A stretch of 57,478 nucleotides of DNA from Eubacteriales bacterium. Lineage in GTDB: Bacteria; Bacillota; Clostridia; Lachnospirales; Lachnospiraceae. This document shows, piece after piece, positions 1 through 5,871 of this stretch. Under the pieces are notes generated by a model that saw nothing but the letters and a program-made list of their open reading frames with translations, was not told where the DNA came from and did no database searches. The stretch is from contig JAUNHB010000004.1 in the NCBI GenBank assembly GCA_030524125.1, forward strand, positions 1 to 57,478, given 5' to 3'. The position numbers and the translations under genes were made by a program. Each line of letters begins with the position of its first letter. The first letter of the stretch is position 1.

Positions 1-55
1 TCATACCAGAAAAAGGGGGATTGTTCATAATTTATTTACTCATGCGTTTGTCGTG

Positions 56-84
56 GGACAGAGGAAGATTTTCTTCCCCTGTCC
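56..84. repeat. 29-nt palindromic repeat, copy 1
   Basis: An imperfect inverted repeat with 13-nt arms (12 of 13 pair) and a TTT loop: GGACAGAGGAAGA, then TCTTCCCCTGTCC. A nearly identical but perfect copy lies at 34149-34177, and both are followed by GCCG. It is 3' of the membrane-protein gene that ends at 137 and could end its transcript, but there is no T-run directly after the stem on the minus strand. The stretch 1-136 holds no credible gene. Confidence 0.6.
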
Positions 85-136
85 GCCGTCTGCGTTTTTT
101 GCGTCCGCCTAAAGCGGATGTAGTCTTCCTCTCACA

Positions 137-490
137 TCACCGTCTGGAAAGAAGCTTCAGAATGACCGCCCCCGCGCAAAACCCGGTCATGATGCTCACG
201 CCGATGAAGTCATACAGAAGGAACACATACTGATGATACACGACCACGAATGCGTTGAAGAGCAAAACACCAAGCACGCCGAAGCCCTTCCGTTCCTCCC
301 CCGCATGAGCGCACAGGGCTAACAGGATCCCGATGACAAACAAGGGGATATACCTGAGCACAAGCACGGTCCTGACCTGAAACCATGCTCCGGCCTGACG
401 CTGTAAGGACTGAAATACGGTATCGTAAAGGAGGGCAAGGATCTGGGCGACGGTAAGCGCGACATAAAACTGTATGGTGGCTTTCTTCAT
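137..490 (-). CDS. Small multi-pass membrane protein, unknown function
   Basis: A 117-residue protein with four hydrophobic stretches (about residues 5-22, 43-61, 72-92 and 95-111), basic at both ends (MKK at the start, LLSRR at the end), so a small integral membrane protein. I do not recognise a named family. The start is well supported by AAAGGAG about 7 nt upstream of the ATG. It lies 66 nt downstream of another membrane-protein gene on the same strand and may be cotranscribed with it. The pair follows a two-component sensor gene, so a link to that signalling system is possible but rests on position only. Confidence 0.65.
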   Translation of the reverse strand: MKKATIQFYVALTVAQILALLYDTVFQSLQRQAGAWFQVRTVLVLRYIPLFVIGILLALCAHAGEERKGFGVLGVLLFNAFVVVYHQYVFLLYDFIGVSIMTGFCAGAVILKLLSRR

Positions 491-556
491 AGGAAGTCTC
501 CTTTCTGTTTTTCTGCCTGCATTTTACCACAGGAAGCAGACCTGTGCCGTTTCCTG

Positions 557-1108
557 TCAAAAACGGCCTATGTTGTTGTCAAAATTGGAGTTTGCTTTTT
601 TCTTGGACTTACGAAACAAAATAATGGAAGCAATGACATCAACGCAAAAGATAAATTGAAGAATACCGTAAAGAAACATTTCACCTGCCGATATAGCCTT
701 ATGATCGTAACTGCGTTTAACAGCGGATATCCCAATGAAACCGCTCAGTACAATAGCCATCGCATCAAACATCATTAAAAGAACGGAAATCGCAAATGTG
801 AAAACGGTAAGCATACATACCGTTCCAACCAGAAAGACAAAAAGATATGCTGGAATGGAAATCGTTTTAATCAACATATTGATTCGGCATAATTCAACGA
901 AATCCCATTTCTTTCTCAGACTGACAGCGCATGTCGAAACTGCGCAAATACAGGCCGCAAACCAAATGACAACCAATATCAGCAGACAGAGATACGCATT
1001 GCTTTGAAATATCGTTTCCATCAGAAAACCGCTGGAAATACAGTACAGTGCAAATGCAACGGCATACGGAAACAACACGATACTTAATGTTGGCATAAAT
1101 TTTTTCAT
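557..1108 (-). CDS. Multi-pass membrane protein, unknown function
   Basis: A 183-residue protein with about five predicted membrane segments and a basic C-terminal tail (FRKSKKKANSN). The open frame extends 18 codons further upstream, but the ATG at 1108 (MKKFMPTL) is preferred because AGGAG lies 8 nt before it and the residues beyond are not membrane-like. The gene is more AT-rich than the housekeeping genes of the window. It is on the same strand as, and 99 nt downstream of, the GHKL histidine kinase. No peptide-pheromone processing motif (AgrB-like) is visible, so I do not call it AgrB. Function unknown. Confidence 0.65.
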   Translation of the reverse strand: MKKFMPTLSIVLFPYAVAFALYCISSGFLMETIFQSNAYLCLLILVVIWFAACICAVSTCAVSLRKKWDFVELCRINMLIKTISIPAYLFVFLVGTVCMLTVFTFAISVLLMMFDAMAIVLSGFIGISAVKRSYDHKAISAGEMFLYGILQFIFCVDVIASIILFRKSKKKANSNFDNNIGRF

Positions 1109-1207
1109 TCGCTTTGCTCCTTTCTGGCATACAAATCCTCTTTTTTTAACGGGACCGCTCATACCAGCTTTATTATCACTGTATCAACAAGAACTTGCAG
1201 CTCCTTT

Positions 1208-2473
1208 TTAGAAATTAAGCCTCTTATTTTCCACTTCTATGTACAGCAGAATCTTTACAAAAAAAGTATCTTTTTCTGCCCGCATCTCCATCAACCCATC
1301 ATACTTTTTGACGATCTTCCTTACATTGTGCAGTCCAATCCCATGCAGCTCCTTATCCGGCTTTGTGGTGAGAAATCTGTCCTGCTCTCTGTCTACTCTT
1401 CCATCAAAGCTGTTTTCTATTTCAATCTGCAAAATTCCTCTTGCAAACATGATACTGACTTTCAGTCTCCTTTCTTCTGTTTGCCCGGCCCCTTCTATGG
1501 CATTTTCCAGAAGGTTTCCCAATATTACATTTAAGTCAAATACATGTGAAAATTTTTCAGGAAGCTGTACCTGTACTTCCACTGTATCTAATTCCTTTTT
1601 TGCCCGCTGAAGCATGTAATTTAACACACTGTCGATTTCCCAGTTTCCTGAAGCGACTATTTCTTCCGGATTCGATACAAATTCCTGCATAGCGTCGATG
1701 TAATTCTGGATTTCACCCGTTTTATCCTGCCCTGCCAAAAGTCTGATTTCATTCATATGATGCTTCATATCATGGCGAAGGGCCTTCACTTTTTCCTCGC
1801 TTTCCATCATCAACTTCATCTGATTGGCATAACTTTGCAGCTTTTGCTGCAGGGAAGCATTTTCATACTTCTGATACAATTCGCGGGACAGCATCTCATA
1901 CAAGTGAAAGACCAGAAAATTAATCAGCAGAAGCCCCCAGTTCACAAGAACCATTCCAAAATCCGTGACGCTGTCCGAATATAATAAAATCGCATTCATG
2001 AGGACGCTGCACAACGGTAATAAAACCAACGCTTTACTTTCGACAAACGCAGTTCTTCTCGTTTTAACCAGTCTTTCTGAAAATAATTCGCATATAAAGA
2101 TAATGAATACAACGAGCACTCCTAAAAATGGACTTGTTTGCTCCCCATCCCTGTAGTCGATGAATAATAGCGTCACACCCACATCACAGACCATATTAAC
2201 TATATAAACAGAGCAGGTCACAAAAAATATCGTTTTTACAGAACGGGTATAGAGCATCACGATTAGGCCGATCCCTATCAAATTACACAGAATATTTACC
2301 CACATCAAATGGAACAGCAGGTAAGCGCCGGTATTGACAAGATAAAAGCCGACGTAAACGAGTATTTCCACCACGCCCGAAGTCCTGCGTTCCCCCAGAA
2401 GCACCTTCATAAACCGATAAATGACATACATCCGAAATAAATTTGATGCCGCGCAAAGAATTACATCCGTCAT
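1208..2473 (-). CDS. AgrC-like GHKL sensor histidine kinase
   Basis: A membrane histidine kinase of about 421 residues. The N-terminal half is a six- to seven-segment hydrophobic domain (about residues 1-200). It is followed by a coiled linker, a phospho-acceptor box ALRHDMKHHMNEI with the likely phospho-His near residue 234, an N-box NLLENAIE near 320 and a G-box GIGLHNVRKIV near 390. This layout is typical of the HPK10/AgrC group that signals to LytTR regulators. The ATG at 2473 is chosen over an upstream in-frame GTG because GGGAGGG precedes it and it overlaps the stop of the preceding abiEii remnant as ATGA, which implies translational coupling. Its natural partner is the LytTR regulator at 3904-4608, from which the AbiE module separates it. 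Confidence 0.85.
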   Translation of the reverse strand: MTDVILCAASNLFRMYVIYRFMKVLLGERRTSGVVEILVYVGFYLVNTGAYLLFHLMWVNILCNLIGIGLIVMLYTRSVKTIFFVTCSVYIVNMVCDVGVTLLFIDYRDGEQTSPFLGVLVVFIIFICELFSERLVKTRRTAFVESKALVLLPLCSVLMNAILLYSDSVTDFGMVLVNWGLLLINFLVFHLYEMLSRELYQKYENASLQQKLQSYANQMKLMMESEEKVKALRHDMKHHMNEIRLLAGQDKTGEIQNYIDAMQEFVSNPEEIVASGNWEIDSVLNYMLQRAKKELDTVEVQVQLPEKFSHVFDLNVILGNLLENAIEGAGQTEERRLKVSIMFARGILQIEIENSFDGRVDREQDRFLTTKPDKELHGIGLHNVRKIVKKYDGLMEMRAEKDTFFVKILLYIEVENKRLNF

Positions 2474-3215
2474 CCTCTGACTTCCCTCCCCTGCCAACAA
2501 AGTCTGGCTGCATTCCATATCATCTGTGTTTCTTCTTCGTGAATGATCGCAAGCCATACCGGTTCAAGAAAATTTTGAATTTCTTTCATTATGTCTGCAA
2601 AAGCAATGGCCGGGTTCCCGAGTGTCTTGAGAAAATATCTCCACTTGGTCTGCATATCCGTATCGTCAGCCAATGTCAGAACACGCTCAAAGCTATCTTT
2701 TTCGTAGGCTGTACCGCGATTTTGAAGAGTTTCCCAAATGGCAGTCTTCAGTTTCACTCCTTCAAAATCGAATGTGCGGGACAGATAATAAATATCATAA
2801 AAATCCTTCATACGACCCGTCAGCTCAAACCTCTGCAAAATCGCGTCGAACTTTTCAGCAATGGTACTTTCAAGCGAATAGGTAAGGATTTCAGGCCTCT
2901 CGAAATCTGCCAACTGCGTCTGAATGTTCCTCCATTCGGCCTTGGGAACGATCACATCTCCTACTCCAATATCTACCTGAAAAGGTACACGGACATTCTT
3001 GATATATCCGGTAATCTGTGTGCTGACACCATGATACTTCCGTTGCAGGGCGACAGGCTTTGTCCCTGACGCCTTAAACGTCACAAAATCATTTCCGGTA
3101 TCCACGGAAAGGACCTCTGCAATGATTTCATCCATTTTAGCCAGATCATGATTCAGCCCACGCATCAGAAAGTCCACATCCTCTTTGCAAGTACAGAAGC
3201 AGCTTTGTCTGCCAT
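2470..3215 (-). pseudogene. AbiEii-type nucleotidyltransferase toxin, internally deleted and frameshifted
   Basis: The expected start is the ATG at 3215, which overlaps the antitoxin stop (TGATG). From it translation gives only 16 residues, MADKAASVLAKRMWTF, and then TGA. A second frame opens with ...EDVDFLMRGL and continues to 2470, giving about 235 residues that match the middle and C-terminal part of AbiEii proteins. The first 11 residues look like a normal AbiEii N-terminus, and DVDF is the second half of the nucleotidyltransferase site. I infer an out-of-frame deletion of about 60-70 codons that removed the helical N-terminus and the KGG motif. A GTG at 3177 after AGAGG might still give a truncated product. 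The C-terminus is intact and its stop overlaps the kinase start. Confidence 0.75.
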
Positions 3216-3814
3216 CACAACCACACCCCTATCAAATCTTTTACCGTCTTTTTCACCCGCAGCAGCCCAGCATATTCCAATAGTCCGGGAACGCTTTTGC
3301 CCGGATCTGCGATATAATTTTGGATCGCCTTGTTGAAAATCTCTTTATCCATCTTATTACGATACCGCAGACAATCACAAATCAGGCGGTCTTTATCATA
3401 AATACGCGCCTGATGCCCCTCTATCTCCCCGACTGTCAATCCGATCTCCAGCAGGGACGGCTCTATATAGTAAGGCTTCACAAATGGATAGTCGATTTTG
3501 AACCGCGACTTACCGGAATCTTTGCTGACAGCCAGATGCCATACAGCAGGCGTCCGATCACTGTAACCGTAATACCGCAGAGCAGTGTCCATACAAAAGA
3601 TCGCATCAGGAAACAGACGAATCACTGTGCCAACTTCGCTGAAATCATCGTGATCGACCCACTGATAATATCCATAGCGGACTTTTTCCACCCAGCCCTG
3701 CCGGATCAGTTTTTGCAGCGGACGATACAAGATATTTTCTGCCTGAAGCTGCTTTGTCCGCATCATGCCGCCATATTTGTCAAATATTTCTTTGTATTCT
3801 GCAATACTTTTCAT
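3215..3814 (-). CDS. AbiEi-type antitoxin / transcriptional regulator
   Basis: A 199-residue protein with the layout of type IV antitoxins of the AbiEi family. An N-terminal winged-helix-like segment (residues 1-50, GGMMRTKQLQAENI and LIRQGWVEKVRYGYYQW) is followed by the C-terminal antitoxin domain (FPDAIFCMDTALRYYGYSDRTP ... DKDRLICDCLRYRNK). In known AbiE systems this protein represses its own promoter through inverted repeats and counteracts the AbiEii nucleotidyltransferase. It appears complete. The toxin ORF follows with a 1-nt overlap but is broken. A perfect-consensus promoter lies upstream at 3879-3907, so the module has its own transcription start inside the two-component locus. Confidence 0.8.
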   Translation of the reverse strand: MKSIAEYKEIFDKYGGMMRTKQLQAENILYRPLQKLIRQGWVEKVRYGYYQWVDHDDFSEVGTVIRLFPDAIFCMDTALRYYGYSDRTPAVWHLAVSKDSGKSRFKIDYPFVKPYYIEPSLLEIGLTVGEIEGHQARIYDKDRLICDCLRYRNKMDKEIFNKAIQNYIADPGKSVPGLLEYAGLLRVKKTVKDLIGVWL

Positions 3815-3878
3815 TTCACCACGCCTACATTACTTTTATGTTCAATACGCTAACAAGCGGATGAACTAGTGCATTTTC

Positions 3879-3907
3879 ATTATAGTAAAGGAGATGCAGT
3901 TTGTCAA
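3879..3907 (-). promoter_or_regulatory. Consensus sigma-A promoter of the AbiE module
   Basis: Read on the minus strand: TTGACA (3907-3902), a 17-nt spacer, TATAAT (3884-3879). Both hexamers are perfect. The -35 box contains the TGA stop codon of the response-regulator gene, so the module starts transcription exactly where the upstream gene ends. Transcription would run through abiEi and the abiEii remnant into the histidine kinase. Confidence 0.85.
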
Positions 3908-4608
3908 CTCGATCCCATCAGCCGCTCCCGTACCTGTTTCCGGTATTTCTTACTGATACTCAACATCGTACCATCTGTCAGCTCCACTTCCTCATAGGCG
4001 TACCGGGCCACAAAGGCCGTATGCACCAGATAGGACTGGTGGATCTTCAGAAATTCCGCAGGAAGTTCCTTTTCCAGTTCTTTGAGCTTCCCGTAAAATT
4101 CCCTCGTCCCGTTCACCGTCACGATCCGGATCTTTCTGCCTTCGCTGATGAAATACATGATGTCCCCATAAGGAAGATAGCAGTAATCCCGCCCGCTCTG
4201 GTACTCGAATCTCGTCTCGTTTTTCCCGAGGATCGTGACCGCCAGCGCAAGAACCTCGTTCACCTGCGCTTGCAGTACCGGCTTTATCAGGAAATCCAGC
4301 GGCTGGGTCTTAAAAAGGCTCTGCGCGTAGGACGCCTTGCCCGATATGTAGACGATCTGAAGCCGTCTGTCCTCCAGCCTGCCGCGGATAAAGCGCCCCA
4401 CCTCAATGCCGCTCAGCCGGAAAAGCTCAATGTCCAGAAAGAGGACGTCGAGGGGATTTCCCGCCCGCAGGTACTCGCAAAGCGCTTCTCCCGTGTTCCA
4501 GCTCTCCGTCCCGAGCTCCAGCTTTTTTTCTTTTGCATAGGATAAGACCATTTTCTCCAGCTCCGAGCAGATATTTTCTCCGTCGTCGCAGATCCCAACG
4601 TAATACAT
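3904..4608 (-). CDS. LytTR-family response regulator
   Basis: A 234-residue regulator. The receiver domain covers residues 1-120, with acidic residues at CDDGEN, the likely phospho-Asp in VLFLDIELF and the conserved Lys in DFLIKPV. The LytTR DNA-binding domain (about 135-232) contains GDIMYFISEGRKIRIVT and FLKIHQSYLVH. Such proteins bind direct repeats upstream of target promoters and pair with GHKL kinases. The ATG at 4608 (MYYVGICDDG) follows GAGG with 8 nt spacing and is preferred to the start at 4620. In this locus the kinase gene is not next to it but about 1.4 kb downstream, behind the AbiE module. Confidence 0.88.
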   Translation of the reverse strand: MYYVGICDDGENICSELEKMVLSYAKEKKLELGTESWNTGEALCEYLRAGNPLDVLFLDIELFRLSGIEVGRFIRGRLEDRRLQIVYISGKASYAQSLFKTQPLDFLIKPVLQAQVNEVLALAVTILGKNETRFEYQSGRDYCYLPYGDIMYFISEGRKIRIVTVNGTREFYGKLKELEKELPAEFLKIHQSYLVHTAFVARYAYEEVELTDGTMLSISKKYRKQVRERLMGSS

Positions 4609-4634
4609 CCCGCACCTCATATTCCCGCTTTTTT

Positions 4635-4657
4635 CTATCTGCCATTTTAACAGATAG
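4635..4657. promoter_or_regulatory. Palindrome over the putative -10 of the response-regulator promoter
   Basis: CTATCTG (4635-4641) and CAGATAG (4651-4657) form a perfect 7-bp inverted repeat around ccattttaa. On the minus strand this contains TAAAAT, which could be a -10 box with a weak -35 TCGACT 17 nt upstream. The position, 27 nt before the start codon, fits an operator or a 5' hairpin. No other copy was noticed. Confidence 0.4.
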
Positions 4658-4726
4658 AAGAGAAAAAGTCGACAGATCCGGACGCGTGGCCGGGCAGTTA
4701 CCTATGAGATTAAATAATATTTTTTG

Positions 4727-4754
4727 TTGAATTTTTTCGTAGATGGTATATAAT
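4727..4754 (+). promoter_or_regulatory. Promoter of the structured RNA / PBECR4 module
   Basis: TTGAAT (4727-4732), 16-nt spacer, TATAAT (4749-4754); an alternative -35 TTGTTG lies 3 nt further upstream with a 19-nt spacer. Transcription would begin near 4761, exactly at the first hairpin of the leader RNA and about 275 nt before the coding region. Confidence 0.75.
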
Positions 4755-4760
4755 ATAGAC

Positions 4761-4989
4761 AGAGCAGAAAGCTCTCGATGAAAGAGCATCGTAAAAAGTT
4801 GGGCTGCAGATGGAGCAGGGTAAATGTCCATCTCTTTAGATGCCTTAACTGGGCATCGAGCCTCGCAACGGGATAATGTTGTAGTCCACGTGGGGGACTT
4901 AATGATTCCTACGTCGTTATTGGTATCTTAACTGGGTATCGAGGCTGACAACCAGCAGAAAACTCTTTTTAAAAACAAATGAAGTTCTT
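4761..4989 (+). ncRNA. Structured leader RNA with two related hairpins, upstream of a nuclease gene
   Basis: The stretch has no ORF and starts at a clear promoter. Visible stems: AGAGC/GCTCT (4761-4775), CGATG/CATCG (4776-4791), AGATGGA/TCCATCT (4808-4833), GATGCC/GGCATC with loop TTAACTG (4839-4857), AGTCC/GGACT (4883-4899), and GGTATC/GGTATC pairing with two G-U wobbles and again loop TTAACTG (4922-4940). The last and the fourth hairpin share loop and flank (..GGGYATCGAG) while the stems differ by compensating changes, which is evidence for selection on structure. GCCTC (4860-4864) can pair with GAGGC (4941-4945) and close the central part. I recognise no known riboswitch or RNA class. It could be an antitoxin RNA, a cis-regulator, or both. 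Confidence 0.65.
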
Positions 4990-5024
4990 AGAAAAGTGTG
5001 GTTAATATCACCACACTTTTCTTT
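4990..5024 (+). terminator. Terminator-like hairpin between leader RNA and nuclease gene
   Basis: A perfect 13-bp stem, AGAAAAGTGTGGT (4990-5002) with ACCACACTTTTCT (5010-5022), loop TAATATC, followed by only a short T-rich tail (TTTTCTTTG). It ends 4 nt before the SD sequence GAGG of the downstream gene. It would terminate most transcripts after the RNA and let some read through, the arrangement seen in type III toxin-antitoxin operons. Confidence 0.75.
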
Positions 5025-5035
5025 GTGAGGTATAA

Positions 5036-5662
5036 ATGGCAACCAAGGAAGAAAAGAAAAACGAAATACGGCAAAAAATTATAGATTCGGCCATGGTATA
5101 TAGCCAGAGCTTATCAGGCAATGTGTTTTTATATGTGTATGGCAGTGATTTTTTTGAGGTATCGTTCCCTGTGGATTGTTTTCTTCATTTGACCGGTGTC
5201 ACTACATCCTTGTCTGCAAAAGCATTTTATAGGAATGCCAAAAGAAGAGAGCTTACGACTCGCCAGTTCTATTTTGACGGCAGACATCCATATGCAAATG
5301 CAAGAAAGAAGCTTCCCTGCTTGAAAAGATTGCCGGAACTTACGAACGAGGTGGTTTGTGTTCTTCGGGATACGCAGACTCAAACGGTTACATATAAATT
5401 AAGCGTAACCAATTTGGAGTTCACCTTGGGCTTAACAGAAAACATTGGTAAAGATGGAGCGAAAATCAACGACTACTTTTTGCCAAAGTCTTTGCGGGTC
5501 AAAGATTCTGCGATTGAAAAAAGCAGCGGCGGAGAGGTGGTAGATTTTATATTCTCAAAAAGCGCCAGCGTAGCAAAGTATAATAAGCTGCTGGTTGAGG
5601 ATAAAACTAAGAAAATACCAGACTGCGTAAAACATTTGATACATGGGGATTTTCTGGAATAA
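5036..5662 (+). CDS. PBECR4-like nuclease domain protein (putative toxin)
   Basis: A 208-residue soluble protein. Its central part (NVFLYVYGSDFFEVSFPVD, FLHLTGV, LSAKAFYRNAK, LTNEVVCVLRD, YKLSVTNLEFTLGLTENI) resembles the PBECR4 domain of the barnase/EndoU/colicin E5-D/RelE-like nuclease superfamily. The assignment is from memory of family sequences and is moderately sure. Conserved polar positions that could be catalytic include H and T in FLHLTGV and the R/K-rich stretch after it. GTGAGG precedes the ATG by 5 nt. Base composition is visibly lower in GC than the next genes, suggesting transfer. It is monocistronic behind a structured RNA and an attenuator-like hairpin and is followed by its own terminator. 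Confidence 0.7.
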   Translation: MATKEEKKNEIRQKIIDSAMVYSQSLSGNVFLYVYGSDFFEVSFPVDCFLHLTGVTTSLSAKAFYRNAKRRELTTRQFYFDGRHPYANARKKLPCLKRLPELTNEVVCVLRDTQTQTVTYKLSVTNLEFTLGLTENIGKDGAKINDYFLPKSLRVKDSAIEKSSGGEVVDFIFSKSASVAKYNKLLVEDKTKKIPDCVKHLIHGDFLE

Positions 5663-5679
5663 AAGAATAGTGCAGGCAA

Positions 5680-5706
5680 AGGCATCAGCTTCTGGTGTCT
5701 TTTTTT
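5680..5706 (+). terminator. Intrinsic terminator after the PBECR4-like gene
   Basis: AGGCATCAG (5680-5688), loop CTT, CTGGTGTCT (5692-5700), a 9-bp stem with G-U pairs, then a run of T residues. It closes the RNA-plus-nuclease unit, making it a self-contained cassette of about 1 kb. Confidence 0.85.
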
Positions 5707-5788
5707 GTGCTCACAGTCCTGTATCACCTTTTCTCTAATAGAAATTTGGTAAAAACACGCCAAAAATGACGTAATCAATAGATTCTTG

Positions 5789-5797
5789 TGTTATACT
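5789..5797 (+). promoter_or_regulatory. Extended -10 promoter of the ParB-BMP gene
   Basis: TGTTATACT fits an extended -10 (TGn followed by TATACT). No good -35 is present. It lies 75 nt before the start codon at 5872. Confidence 0.5.
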
Positions 5798-5871
5798 GAT
5801 CACAATACGGCGAGGACTGAACGTCTATGATAACGGAACTCAGAGACAAAAAACAGAGAGGAGCGCATCCT

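Noticed and set aside
137-1108. The two membrane proteins as AgrB/AgrD-type pheromone genes of the nearby GHKL kinase
   Set aside because: No cysteine-protease motif, no short pheromone precursor and wrong sizes.
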